DNA of 64,000 nt, from contig NZ_JBDPLZ010000003.1 in NCBI RefSeq assembly GCF_039871655.1, positions 434,001-498,000 of the forward strand, written 5' to 3'. Within the stretch, counting starts at the first letter, position 1. Each line of letters starts with the position of its first letter. A program made the translations under genes and the position numbers. Shown here piece by piece: positions 16,997-25,127 of the stretch. The DNA is from Actinocorallia sp039871655. Lineage in GTDB: Bacteria > Actinomycetota > Actinomycetes > Streptosporangiales > Streptosporangiaceae. A model generated the notes under the pieces. It was not told where the DNA came from. It did not search any database and saw nothing but the letters and a program-made list of their open reading frames with translations.

Positions 16997-17263
16997 ATCA
17001 TCCTCCTCTCATGGGGCCTGGCCTACGGCGGCGTGTCGGTCGGCCTGCAGACCTGGATGATCAAGGTAGCGCCGCAGGCGGTGGAGGCCGCGTCCGCCCT
17101 GTGGGTCGCGGTGTTCAACCTGTCCATCGGCCTCGGCGCGCTGCTCGGCGGCGTCATCGTCGACTCCCTCGCCCTCCATGGTGTTCTCTGGCTCGGCGCC
17201 GCCTGCGCCCTCACCGCCGCCCTCGCCATCTGGACGGCCCGCGCCCACGAGTCCTTGAACTGA
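16985..17263 (+). pseudogene. MFS transporter, C-terminal fragment only
   Basis: About 90 residues containing the last three or so transmembrane helices of a DHA1-type MFS exporter (SWGLAYGGVSVGLQTWM, FNLSIGLGALLGGVIVD, and the final helix). About 300 upstream residues are missing, and the frame instead reads into the antisense of the TetR remnant. It is non-functional. The break lies between about 16970 and 17008. Confidence 0.8.
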
Positions 17264-17431
17264 CGGACGCCCCGTCCCGCCCGGAGCCCTTCAGGGATTC
17301 AGGCCGTGGGAGGGGTTGCGTTGACGTACAACCGGCTTCCGGCGGAATCAGGGTGTTGCCACCTACCGCAACGGGCGACCCGCGTCGACCTTGAGGACGT
17401 CGTTGTGCATCTGCCGGTCATTCCGCCCTTC

Positions 17432-17779
17432 TCAGGAAGCGGTGTCGTTCAGGCCGACTTGGAGGCCCACGTCGTCGGCGTGGGCGGCGTTGAGGACGGC
17501 GTCCAGCAGGCCGGGGAACCGCGATTCGAGGTCGGCGCGGCGCAGCTCCACGTAGCAGCGGGTGCCTTCCTGGCGGGTGCGGGTGACGCCTGCGTCGCGG
17601 AGGATCCGCAGGTGGTGACTGAGGGTGGATTTCGCGACGGGTGCACGGAGCTGGCCCCAGCCTCGTTCGCGGCCGTCGGACAGCACCCGGACGAGCCCTA
17701 CCCGGATGGGGTCGCTGAGGGCTCCCATGACCGCGATGAGGGTCATCTCGTGGGGTTCGGGATGCCGCGCCTGTTTCAT
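17432..17779 (-). CDS. ArsR-family transcriptional regulator
   Basis: A 115-residue winged-helix protein: MGALSDPIRVGLVRVLSDG, the recognition segment VAKSTLSHHLRILRDAGVT and a wing. There is no metal-binding CxC motif, so it is probably a ligand- or redox-type ArsR. It is divergent from an SDR gene, and a strong inverted repeat lies between them. Confidence 0.92.
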   Translation of the reverse strand: MKQARHPEPHEMTLIAVMGALSDPIRVGLVRVLSDGRERGWGQLRAPVAKSTLSHHLRILRDAGVTRTRQEGTRCYVELRRADLESRFPGLLDAVLNAAHADDVGLQVGLNDTAS

Positions 17780-17794
17780 GAGGACAATGGTAGC

Positions 17795-17829
17795 TTGTTC
17801 GATGTTTTACGAACTTCGAACAAAGGAGG
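17795..17829. promoter_or_regulatory. ArsR operator candidate overlapping the SDR ribosome-binding site
   Basis: TTGTTCGA (17795-17802) and TCGAACAA (17816-17823) form an 8-bp inverted repeat with a 13-bp spacer. The right arm overlaps the Shine-Dalgarno AAAGGAGG (17822-17829) of the SDR gene. Confidence 0.6.
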
Positions 17830-17833
17830 GTAT

Positions 17834-18589
17834 ATGCCTGACGGCTCGCTGGAGGGAAAGACCGTCATCGTCACCGGCGCCGGATCGGGGATCGGGCGTG
17901 CCACCGCACTGGCGTTCGCCAGGGCGGGAGCCCGGGTGCTCGGGGTGGGCCGCCGCAAGGAGGCGCTGGATACGACCGCCGGGCTGCATCCCGCGATCGC
18001 CGTGCACGCCGCTGATGTGTGCGCCCCCGGAGCACCCGAGGAGGTCGTCGAAGCCGCTGCCGCACTCTGCGGCGGGGTGGACGTACTGGTGAACAATGCG
18101 GGAGCCACCCGGATGATGCCGCTGGAAGAGGCCACCGCCGAAGGCATCGCGGAGTTGTTCGCGCTCAACGTCACCGCCCCCGGCCTCCTGGCCCGTGCCG
18201 CTCTCCCCCACCTGCGCCGGGCCAAGGGCACGATCGTCAACGTGTCCAGCACCTACGGCCATCGTCCTCTGCCGGGCGCGGCCCACTACGCCGCGTCCAA
18301 GGCCGCGCTGGAACATCTCACCCGCAGCTGGGCTCTGGAACTGGCCGCTGACGGCGTCCGGGTCAACGCTCTGGCTCCCGGGCCCACCGAGAGCGAGGCC
18401 CTGTCCGTCGCGGGGCTGCCGGCCGGTGAGGTCGAACGCATCAAGCGTGAGGAGAGGAAGGCCATTCCCCTGGGGCGACGTGGTGAACCGGAGGAGGTGG
18501 CCGCCTGGATCCTGCGTCTGGCCGATCCCGGCACCACCTGGATGACCGGTCAGGTGCTCACGCTCGACGGCGGACTCGAGCTCGTTTGA
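17834..18589 (+). CDS. SDR-family oxidoreductase
   Basis: A 251-residue classical SDR. It has TGAGSGIG (about residues 13-20), NNAG near 85, catalytic Ser in VSSTYG, YAASK (Tyr about 150) and the C-terminal MTGQVLTLDGG typical of FabG-like reductases. The ATG at 17834 follows a perfect Shine-Dalgarno site. Likely repressed by the divergent ArsR protein until an unknown inducer appears. Confidence 0.93.
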   Translation: MPDGSLEGKTVIVTGAGSGIGRATALAFARAGARVLGVGRRKEALDTTAGLHPAIAVHAADVCAPGAPEEVVEAAAALCGGVDVLVNNAGATRMMPLEEATAEGIAELFALNVTAPGLLARAALPHLRRAKGTIVNVSSTYGHRPLPGAAHYAASKAALEHLTRSWALELAADGVRVNALAPGPTESEALSVAGLPAGEVERIKREERKAIPLGRRGEPEEVAAWILRLADPGTTWMTGQVLTLDGGLELV

Positions 18590-18668
18590 CCTCTCTTCGG
18601 AGCCGAGAAGGGGAACGACACCCTGACGGCGAGCCCGTCGAAGACCGCGCCAGGGCCGCGAGCGGCGG

Positions 18669-19436
18669 TCAGGTTCTGCGCGGTACCGGCACGCGGCCGA
18701 GGACGAGGCCGAAGTGGTCTCGGTAGGCGGCGAGGACGGAGGCGTCGTCGGGGAGGACGGTCTCGGTGCGGGCGTCGCCTTCGGCGGTGATCAGTTTGGT
18801 GCCGCTGAGGGTGACGCGGCCGGTGGCGGTGCGGATGCTGCAGACGGGGGAACGGGTGAAGTGCGAGTCGGGGGACGTGCGGTGCCACCAGCAGGCGGCT
18901 CTGAAATCCTCGAGTTCGGCGGGGCGAGGGTCGATGAGGAGGGAGTCCTCGGAGTCGTGGACCTCCAGGAAGCCGCCGCTCTCGGCGACGCGGTAGACAC
19001 CGGAGGGGTCGTGTTGCGGAGTCCGCGCGTTCAGGCGCAGCGGCCCGTCGGTGAAGTGTCCGAAGCCGACGTCGGCCAGCCACGGCTCGTCCAGGTCGAC
19101 GCGCAGGGTCAGGTGGTCGTAGGGGATGCCGAGGGTGCCGTCGGAGCCGCGTACCCGGCCCGCCAGCAGCGTCACCTCGTATCCGAGGGCGCGCAGGAGG
19201 GCTGAGAACAGGCCGTTCAACTCGTAGCAGAAGCCTCCGCGGCGCCGCTGGACGATCTTCTCGTAGAGGGCGGCCTCCTCCAGGACGATCGGCTCGTCCA
19301 GATGGATGCTCAGATTCTCGAAGGGCACCGCCCGCAGGTGGGCGTACTGCAGGACGCGCAGTCCTTCGAGGTCGGGCTTGTCCGGCCTGTCCGCGCCGAT
19401 CCTCGCCAGGTACCGCCCGATCTGTTCCTCGTTCAC
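18669..19436 (-). CDS. nat: Arylamine N-acetyltransferase
   Basis: A 255-residue enzyme that transfers acetyl from acetyl-CoA to arylamines or hydrazines. The catalytic triad is visible: Cys70 in RRRGGFCYELN, His108 in PYDHLTL and Asp122 in LADVGFG. GTG 19436 gives the usual N terminus (VNEEQIGRYLARIG); the open frame upstream overlaps the LysR gene in another frame and is not coding. Standalone gene. Confidence 0.9.
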   Translation of the reverse strand: MNEEQIGRYLARIGADRPDKPDLEGLRVLQYAHLRAVPFENLSIHLDEPIVLEEAALYEKIVQRRRGGFCYELNGLFSALLRALGYEVTLLAGRVRGSDGTLGIPYDHLTLRVDLDEPWLADVGFGHFTDGPLRLNARTPQHDPSGVYRVAESGGFLEVHDSEDSLLIDPRPAELEDFRAACWWHRTSPDSHFTRSPVCSIRTATGRVTLSGTKLITAEGDARTETVLPDDASVLAAYRDHFGLVLGRVPVPRRT

Positions 19437-19560
19437 GCCATCCAGTGTGCCCCAGGACAAAAACCATGAGACGGACATCAGACGGCGAGTCGATCTTCTA
19501 TCGCCGAGTTCACGGCGGGCCGGACGCCCTGACTCGCGGTAGCTAGGGGAATCCCAGGCC

Positions 19561-20508
19561 TCATCCATGGGATCTACCTGCCGTACCACCGTGGCGAAGC
19601 CGAAAACGTACGCTGGCCGACGTCTCGGCTGCGGCGTCGAGGAGCGTGTCGGTGAAGGCGCGCCGGTCGTGGTCGTCCGCCATGTCGCGGCGGTAGGCCA
19701 CAGCGGTGGTGCGGATCGCCGCGGGATGATCGATGCGCACGACCTCGATCGACGCCGGCAGTGCCGGCACGGCGAGACCGGGAACGACCGTGACGCCCAG
19801 CCCGGCAGAGACCAGGCCGAGTTTGGCGACCCAGTCACGGGCGACGAAAGCGACGTCGGGCTTGTGCTCGGCGTCCATCCACGCTCCGAGAAGAGTCGAG
19901 TCCGGTTCGGTGCTGCCCACGATCCAGCGTTCTCCGCGGAGCATCGAGGTCGTGACGCTCGCCAGGCCGACGAAAGGGTGTTCTCGTGGGGTCGCGACGA
20001 GCAGCGGGTCGTCGAGCAGGGGGGTGGTCTCGACACCGACCGGCAGGCGGTCGGGCGGGGTCACCACCGCCAAGTCGAGGCGTCCCTTGCTGAGAGACGT
20101 CAGAAGGCTGCGGCTGATCCCTTCGCGCAGCGGCACGCGGGTGTGCGGGTGCGTCCGGACGAAGCCGGCGATCGCCCGGGGTACCAGATCCGCCATGGCG
20201 GTAGAGAACGCTCCGACCTGCAGCCGACCCGGTGAGCGTGCGCCGAGGTCGCGCAGATCCTCTCGCGTGGCGGCCAGCTCACCGAGAACCGCCTCGGCGT
20301 GCCGGACGACGATCCTGCCGGCGGCGGTCATCCGCACGCCGCGTGCCTGGCGCTCGAACAGCGGTCGGCCGGCGGCCTGCTCCATCAGCGCGATCTGACG
20401 CGAGACGGCCGACTGCGTGTAGCCCAACCGCTCGGCCGCCATGGAAAAGGAGCCGCAGCGGGCCGCCTCGCGGACGACGCGCAGACCCAGCAGCGTGAAC
20501 TCAGCCAT
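19561..20508 (-). CDS. LysR-family transcriptional regulator
   Basis: A 315-residue regulator. The N-terminal helix-turn-helix (residues 3-62, with GSFSMAAERLGYTQSAVSRQI) is followed by a linker and a periplasmic-binding-like effector domain. It is divergent from a SnoaL-like gene 72 bp away and probably activates or represses it. Confidence 0.93.
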   Translation of the reverse strand: MAEFTLLGLRVVREAARCGSFSMAAERLGYTQSAVSRQIALMEQAAGRPLFERQARGVRMTAAGRIVVRHAEAVLGELAATREDLRDLGARSPGRLQVGAFSTAMADLVPRAIAGFVRTHPHTRVPLREGISRSLLTSLSKGRLDLAVVTPPDRLPVGVETTPLLDDPLLVATPREHPFVGLASVTTSMLRGERWIVGSTEPDSTLLGAWMDAEHKPDVAFVARDWVAKLGLVSAGLGVTVVPGLAVPALPASIEVVRIDHPAAIRTTAVAYRRDMADDHDRRAFTDTLLDAAAETSASVRFRLRHGGTAGRSHG

Positions 20509-20516
20509 GCGAAAAC

Positions 20517-20572
20517 ATGATACCGGTCATGCGAGATCATCGTTTGTCGCATGTCTTGCGGCTGCCTAACCT
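20517..20572. promoter_or_regulatory. LysR operator and leaderless promoter for the SnoaL gene
   Basis: ATGA-TACCGG-TCAT (20517-20530) is an inverted repeat between the divergent genes. TTGTCG (20544-20549) and TAACCT (20567-20572) have 17-bp spacing; the ATG follows 8 bp later without a Shine-Dalgarno site, so transcription should start at or next to the start codon. Confidence 0.55.
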
Positions 20573-20580
20573 CTCATCAC

Positions 20581-20988
20581 ATGGATATCGACCAGAACAA
20601 GCAGTTCGTCCAGCGCATCTTCGAGCACATGGCTGAAGGGAACGTTCGCGCGATGAGCGACGCCCTGGCCGACGATTGCCGATGGGTGTTCCCGGGGAAC
20701 TGGTCATGGGCCGGAGAGTGGGCCTCGAAGCCGGTGGTGGTGAACGGGCTGCTGCGCCCGCTCATGGCACAGTTCGCAGGTGACTATCGCAGCGAAGCGG
20801 ACCTCATCCTCGCCGACGGCGACCGTGTCATGGTGCAAGCCCGAGGCTACGCCACGACGATGAACGGAGAGCCGTACCACCAGACGTACTGCTACATCTT
20901 CCGCGTCGCTGACGGACGCATCACCGAGGTGGTCGAGCACTGCGACACGGCGCTCGTCGAACGGGTCCTCGACCGCATACCCAGATGA
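20581..20988 (+). CDS. SnoaL-like / NTF2-fold protein
   Basis: A 135-residue cone-shaped NTF2-like protein. It starts with a long helix (NKQFVQRIFEHMAEGNVRAM), has DDCRWVFPGNWSWAGEW, and ends with the strands TYCYIFRVADGRITEVVEHCD typical of ketosteroid-isomerase/SnoaL relatives. The ATG at 20581 is chosen over an earlier in-frame start because it sits 8 bp after a good -10 box. Likely the target of the divergent LysR regulator. Confidence 0.83.
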   Translation: MDIDQNKQFVQRIFEHMAEGNVRAMSDALADDCRWVFPGNWSWAGEWASKPVVVNGLLRPLMAQFAGDYRSEADLILADGDRVMVQARGYATTMNGEPYHQTYCYIFRVADGRITEVVEHCDTALVERVLDRIPR

Positions 20989-21081
20989 CCGTTGAGTCCG
21001 GAGTCAAGGAACCCGCGGACAGCCGCCATCACTGAGAATGATCTTGAGGGTCGGCTTGCGCTCCTCGGATCCTGACGGACG

Positions 21082-21573
21082 TCAACGGCTCGAGAGCTTG
21101 ATCGCCTCGAGGAAGTAGCCGAGTTCGGCGACCGTGTCGTAGAAGACGTATCCGCCGTCCCTGGCAGGCCCGTACCCGAGCAGGGACTGCACCGCCGGGT
21201 ACCCCGCGCTCTCCATCGCCCGGGTGGAGTCCTCCAGGGAGTCCACGAAGACGGCCAGGTGGTGTACCCCGTGGCCGCGCGTGCCGAGCCATTCGCTGTA
21301 GACGCTGGGCCCTTGCAGCGACTGGATCAGCTCGATCTCCGGATCGGTTCCTCCGAAGGCCAGCCGGGCAGAGAAACGTCCGGGTTCACCCCGGTAGGTC
21401 GAGCCCGGCATCGGGTCGGAGGGCTCGACCATCCGCCACCGTCCCGGCGAGCAGAACGCGCTGTAGGACGCCAGCGCCGCATCCATGTCCGGCACGATGA
21501 TCCCGATCTGCCCTACGCGTCGCCCTTCCAGGATCGGCACGCCGCTCGGAGGACGGACCGTCATCTCGTTCAT
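21082..21573 (-). CDS. VOC/glyoxalase-family protein
   Basis: A 163-residue protein of the vicinal-oxygen-chelate superfamily. RRVGQIGIIVPDMDAALASY opens the first beta-alpha-beta-beta-beta unit and HGVHHLAVFVDSLEDSTRAM the second. Candidate metal ligands are a Glu in ELIQ and His of HHLAV. It resembles methylmalonyl-CoA-epimerase-like members. Substrate unknown. Confidence 0.85.
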   Translation of the reverse strand: MNEMTVRPPSGVPILEGRRVGQIGIIVPDMDAALASYSAFCSPGRWRMVEPSDPMPGSTYRGEPGRFSARLAFGGTDPEIELIQSLQGPSVYSEWLGTRGHGVHHLAVFVDSLEDSTRAMESAGYPAVQSLLGYGPARDGGYVFYDTVAELGYFLEAIKLSSR

Positions 21574-21680
21574 CCCGCATCAGCCCATTCCCAGGAAGAT
21601 CAGGTTGAACGGCACGATATCCGTCCTCCGGGCCCGCTGTCACCGACCGCCTTCCGCGGGAAGACGATCCGAGCCGCAGG

Positions 21681-22367
21681 TCAGAGCACCAGGAAGGCCC
21701 CGAGGGCGAAGACCGTCGTGCTGAGTGCGACGAAGAGTCCCTCGGCCAGCGGCAACGAGACGCGGGTCAGCCGGACGATGCCGAGGTTGACCGCGGAGTG
21801 CAGCGGGACGGTGGCCAGGACGATCCAGGGCTGCCACACCAGGAGAAGAGTGAAGCCGATGTGCAGGAGGGTCGCGCCGATCCGCTCGAGGAAGGCCCAC
21901 ACAGGGCCGTCGGCGCGCAGGGTGCCCTGGGCCTCGAGGAGCGCGCGGGCCTCCACGGCCTGAGGGTCGTTCCGCCCCAGCAGGGAGCGGATGACCAGCG
22001 CGTTGACGACGGTGTAGACGATCTCGACGGCGCCCCAGCCGAACCCCGCCCACAGCGCTTCCTCGGCTCCCGACAGCAGGAGGACGACGAGGGCGAGGCG
22101 GACGAGTTCCTCGCACGGGCCTGAGGCCGAGGCGACGATCAGCGCGGCGCGTTCCCCGGGCTGCTTGGCGACGGCGGCCGCGACGGGGCCGCGCAGCATG
22201 AGCGCCACCAGCCAGCCGGCGGCGCCGAGGCCGATCGCGGTCCAGTCCGGGGCGCCCTTCCACCAGCCGAGGGCGAGGGCGAACAGCGGCAGGAGCACCA
22301 GGAGGACGGGGACGGTCAGCAGGGCCGAGCGCTGCAGCGTCCTGATGCCGGCGGTCTGAGCGGTCAT
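21681..22367 (-). CDS. YhfC-like polytopic membrane protein (putative intramembrane protease)
   Basis: A 228-residue protein with about six transmembrane helices. It keeps features recalled for the YhfC family: GPCEELVRL on helix 3, GFGWGAVEIVYT with a second Glu, LERIGATLLHIG and VPLHSAVNLG. These Glu and His positions could bind metal inside the membrane. It overlaps the upstream regulator gene by 4 bp and so belongs to a self-regulated operon. The proteolytic role is inferred. Confidence 0.6.
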   Translation of the reverse strand: MTAQTAGIRTLQRSALLTVPVLLVLLPLFALALGWWKGAPDWTAIGLGAAGWLVALMLRGPVAAAVAKQPGERAALIVASASGPCEELVRLALVVLLLSGAEEALWAGFGWGAVEIVYTVVNALVIRSLLGRNDPQAVEARALLEAQGTLRADGPVWAFLERIGATLLHIGFTLLLVWQPWIVLATVPLHSAVNLGIVRLTRVSLPLAEGLFVALSTTVFALGAFLVL

Positions 22368-22903
22368 GGGTCTTCTCGTCCTTCCAGGGGCATGGTGATG
22401 CGGGCGAACGCGCGGCGGCGCCGACCGGGGGCCGGAGGGTTGGCGGCGGCGCGGGCGACGACCTCCCCGAGTTCCGCCATGAAGGCGGTGAACTCCTCAT
22501 CGGTGAGGTTCAGCGCGAACGTGCGGTAGCCGACTCCGTCGGCGACCAGGTCGGTCTCGGGCAGGCTCAGGTAGCGGGTGAACTCGCCCTGGAGTGCCGC
22601 CAGGAACGTCGCGAAGTACCGCAGGTGTTCTTCGGGCGTGGCTCCTTCGAGGTCGGCTCCGGTCAGCGAGGCGGAGTCGGCGGGCAGGCTGTAGACCCGT
22701 TCGATGGCTCCTCTCACCCGGTTCTCCCGCTCGACGACGAGGATCCCGTTCTCGGCGAGCGTGCCCAGATGGCGGTAGAGGGTGGCCTGCGGGACGTCCG
22801 GCAGCCGTTCGGCCAGCTGCCGGGTGGTCAGCGTGCCGGAGCCGAGGAACGCCTGCACGATCCGCAGCCGGATCGGGTGGAGGACCACATCAACCTTTCT
22901 CAC
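22364..22903 (-). CDS. Winged helix-turn-helix regulator (ArsR-like)
   Basis: A 179-residue regulator. VLHPIRLRIVQAFLGSG, LAERLPDVPQATLYRHLGTLAENGIL and a wing form an ArsR-like winged helix at residues 5-75, followed by a helical C-terminal ligand or dimer domain. GTG 22903 lies inside a 40-bp inverted repeat and lacks a Shine-Dalgarno site, so a leaderless, tightly autoregulated message is likely. It is coupled to the YhfC-like gene. Confidence 0.88.
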   Translation of the reverse strand: MRKVDVVLHPIRLRIVQAFLGSGTLTTRQLAERLPDVPQATLYRHLGTLAENGILVVERENRVRGAIERVYSLPADSASLTGADLEGATPEEHLRYFATFLAALQGEFTRYLSLPETDLVADGVGYRTFALNLTDEEFTAFMAELGEVVARAAANPPAPGRRRRAFARITMPLEGREDP

Positions 22904-22936
22904 AATCGAGAACGATAACGTTCTCGATTGTGAGAA
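22897..22936. promoter_or_regulatory. 40-bp inverted repeat, 18-bp perfect arms (autoregulatory operator)
   Basis: The left arm 22897-22914 and right arm 22919-22936 (CGTTCTCGATTGTGAGAA) are exact reverse complements around the 4-nt centre ATAA. The repeat spans the regulator's start codon and promoter, the classic position for self-repression. As mRNA it could also fold, but there is no U-run. Confidence 0.8.
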
Positions 22937-22953
22937 TGCAAGCCGGAAGAAAA

Positions 22954-22978
22954 GACCGCCCCGGAATCCGGGGCGGTC
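22954..22978 (-). terminator. Rho-independent terminator of the acyl-CoA synthetase gene
   Basis: GACCGCCCCGGA (22954-22965) pairs with TCCGGGGCGGTC (22967-22978) around one base. On the minus strand the hairpin is followed by TTTTCTTCC, a classical intrinsic terminator placed 14 bp after the stop of the downstream-reading gene. Confidence 0.85.
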
Positions 22979-22991
22979 CCACGTCGTCGGC

Positions 22992-24548
22992 TCAGCCGGA
23001 GTGCGCCGCGCGCAGCTCGTGCTTGAGCACCTTCCCCGAGGCGTTACGCGGCAGTTCCGCGACCTCGACGACGGCCGTCGGCTTCTTGTAGGAGGCCAGC
23101 CGGTCCTTGCACCACTCGGACAGCTCCTCCACCGTCGGGGCCTGCGACCCCGGCGCCGGGACGATCACCGCGAGCGGAGTCTCCCCCCAGCGCTCGTGCG
23201 GCACGCCGACCACCGCGACCTCGGCGACGGCCGGATGCGCGGCCAGGGCGTTCTCCACCTCGGCGCAGTAGATGTTCTCCCCGCCCGAGATGATCATGTC
23301 CTTCTTGCGGTCGACGACGTAGATGAAGCCCTCCTCGTCGGCCCGCACCAGGTCGCCGGAGTGGAACCAGCCGCCCTCGAACGCCTCCGCGGTGGCCTCC
23401 GGGTTGTTCCAGTACCCCGACATCGTGGACGGCCCCCGGTAGACGATCTCGCCGACCTCGCCGGGCGCGACGTCCTTCATGCCGCCGTCCACGATCCGCG
23501 CCGCGACCGTCGCCACCGGCCTGCCCACCGAACCGATCTTGCGCAGCGCGTCCTGCGCCTCCAGCGCGCAGGTGACCGGGGACATCTCGGTCTGCCCGAA
23601 CACCGCGACGTTCGAGGCGTGCGGGAACACCTCGGCCATGCGCTCCAGCAGCGTCACCGTCGCGGGCGCCGCGCCCCAGCTGATCGTCCGCAGCGAGCGG
23701 GCCCGCTCGGAGGCCGACGGCTCGGCGCACAACACCTGCCACTGCGCCGGGACGAGGAACGCGCTGGTGATCCCCTCGGACTCGATCAGCCCGAGGGTCG
23801 CGGCGGCGTCGAACTGCCCACTCGGCAGGACCACCGTGGTGGCGCCGACCATCAGCATCGGGGCCACCGAACCGATCGCCCCGATGTGGAACAGCGGGGA
23901 CGCGCACAGGTTGATCTCGTCGTCGCCGAACAGCCGCCACGCGCGGATGAGGGTGAACGACTGCATGAGCAGGTTCAGGTGCGAGAGCATCGCGCCCTTG
24001 GGGCGCCCCGTCGTCCCCGACGTGTACATGATCAGCGCGGTGTCCCGCTCGTCGATCCGCGCCGAAGGCGGCTCGGCTCCCTCGGCCAGCACGTCCTCGT
24101 ACCGTTCGGCGTCCGGTCCCGCCTCGGCCGCGGCCTCTCCCGTCACCAGGCAGGCGAGCGCGCCCTCGCCGATCGAGCGCACCGTGGCCGCGAGCGGGGC
24201 GAGCCCGCTGTCGGCGACCATCACCCGGGCGCCGCTGTCGGCGACGATGTAGGACGCCTCTGCCGCCGACAGGCGGAAGTTCACCGGGACCGCGATCGCG
24301 CCCAGCAGGTTCACCGCGACGACGGTCTCGACGAACTCCGGCCGGTTGGTCATCAGCACCACGACGCGGTCGCCCTGCCGCACCCCCCGCGCGTGCAGCC
24401 CGCCGGCCAGGGCCTGGACCCTCCGGTGCAGTTCCGCCCAGGTCGTAGAGGCCCCTTCGAACCGCAACGCGACCCCGTCCGGACGCGCGTGGGCGTGCCG
24501 CGCCACATGGTCCACCCAGTGGGCTCCGCCCCATCCGCTCACCGACAT
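22992..24548 (-). CDS. Acyl-CoA synthetase (AMP-forming, class I adenylate-forming enzyme)
   Basis: A 518-residue fatty-acid/carboxylate-CoA ligase. The P-loop YTSGTTGRPKGAMLSH, the GWFHSGDL core, DRKKDMIISGGENIY and the C-terminal catalytic Lys in NASGKVLKHELR are all present. The ATG at 24548 is preceded by GGAGGAGG; an upstream in-frame ATG has none. It activates a carboxylic acid through an acyl-adenylate. Monocistronic. Confidence 0.94.
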   Translation of the reverse strand: MSVSGWGGAHWVDHVARHAHARPDGVALRFEGASTTWAELHRRVQALAGGLHARGVRQGDRVVVLMTNRPEFVETVVAVNLLGAIAVPVNFRLSAAEASYIVADSGARVMVADSGLAPLAATVRSIGEGALACLVTGEAAAEAGPDAERYEDVLAEGAEPPSARIDERDTALIMYTSGTTGRPKGAMLSHLNLLMQSFTLIRAWRLFGDDEINLCASPLFHIGAIGSVAPMLMVGATTVVLPSGQFDAAATLGLIESEGITSAFLVPAQWQVLCAEPSASERARSLRTISWGAAPATVTLLERMAEVFPHASNVAVFGQTEMSPVTCALEAQDALRKIGSVGRPVATVAARIVDGGMKDVAPGEVGEIVYRGPSTMSGYWNNPEATAEAFEGGWFHSGDLVRADEEGFIYVVDRKKDMIISGGENIYCAEVENALAAHPAVAEVAVVGVPHERWGETPLAVIVPAPGSQAPTVEELSEWCKDRLASYKKPTAVVEVAELPRNASGKVLKHELRAAHSG

Positions 24549-24958
24549 CAAGCCTCCTCCACGCATAAGTGGAAACTTACACTCTGCCCGTCCTCGACCA
24601 CGGCGCGGCTTGCTTCGGGCGTTGTCCACAGCTTCGGCAGGGTCCCGAGAGACTTCCACCTCAGCCCGTGATCACAGGACTCCGAGTCGTGGGCCCGGTG
24701 ATTTTTTCGTGGACCTGGTCGGTAGTTGTGGTCCTGGTCAGTGGTCCTGGTTACCGGGGGATCCCTCATGCCTTTCCGAATCACCGAGGGATCCCTCACA
24801 CCTTTTTCGGGGGGATCTTGGGTTATCCACAGCCACGTCGCTCTTCTTCGCCCTCGGCTTGCGGACGGGAGGAATGTCCACCCCTGGGGGACCGTCACCT
24901 CCTGCTCGTTTGGGTCGAGGTAAGCAGCACGCAGGAGCAGGTCGTCCGGAGTCGTCAT
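24548..24958 (-). other. Possible ORF upstream of the acyl-CoA synthetase, doubtful
   Basis: A frame from ATG 24958 reads MTTPDDLLLRAAYLDPNEQE, then loses G+C-rich codon use across the repeat zone and ends in TGATG with the next start. The first 35 codons look coding; the rest looks like translated repeats. No family was recognised. Confidence 0.2.
24753..24812. repeat. Two 30-bp tandem direct repeats
   Basis: Units start at 24753 and 24783 and share the framework ACCGRGGGATCCCTCA followed by a CCTTT stretch; both contain a BamHI-type GGATCC palindrome. They lie between the iteron-like GTGGWCCTGGT copies and the second DnaA box. Confidence 0.7.
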
Positions 24959-25093
24959 CCTGTACTCCGCTGCACGCCCCTCTCCCCCAGCGCGACCCGG
25001 TGCCTTGTGCGGCTTCACCAGTTCAAGGAGGCCAAGGGAGCGGAGCCTGCCGATGCAAACGCGAACGGTTCCTCTTTAAACTTCTTGAGCAGT

Positions 25094-25125
25094 GTAGGCC
25101 AACCCAACATGTGGCATAGGCCTAC
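25094..25125 (+). promoter_or_regulatory. Inverted repeat before the small HTH gene
   Basis: GTAGGCC (25094-25100) and GGCCTAC (25119-25125) flank an 18-bp spacer and end 2 bp before the ATG at 25128. The element may be an operator or a structure limiting translation. Confidence 0.45.
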
Positions 25126-25127
25126 TT

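Larger units (their letters stand above)
24549..25127. other. 579-bp repeat-rich region with two DnaA boxes
   Basis: The region has lower G+C than its surroundings. It carries perfect DnaA boxes TTGTCCACA (24622-24630) and TTATCCACA (24823-24831) in the same orientation. It also has three iteron-like GTGGWCCTGGT copies (24709-24719, 24728-24738, 24741-24751), then two 30-bp direct repeats (24753-24782 and 24783-24812) sharing GGATCCCTCA, and runs of T. It may be a DnaA-titration site or the relic of a plasmid origin. Confidence 0.45.

Noticed and set aside
18669..20036. A 455-residue extended N-acetyltransferase ORF
   Set aside because: The extra N terminus overlaps the LysR gene on the same strand in a different frame and has no family similarity.
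22992..24671. A long plus-strand ORF opposite the acyl-CoA synthetase
   Set aside because: His/Arg/Pro-rich antisense shadow caused by high third-position G+C.
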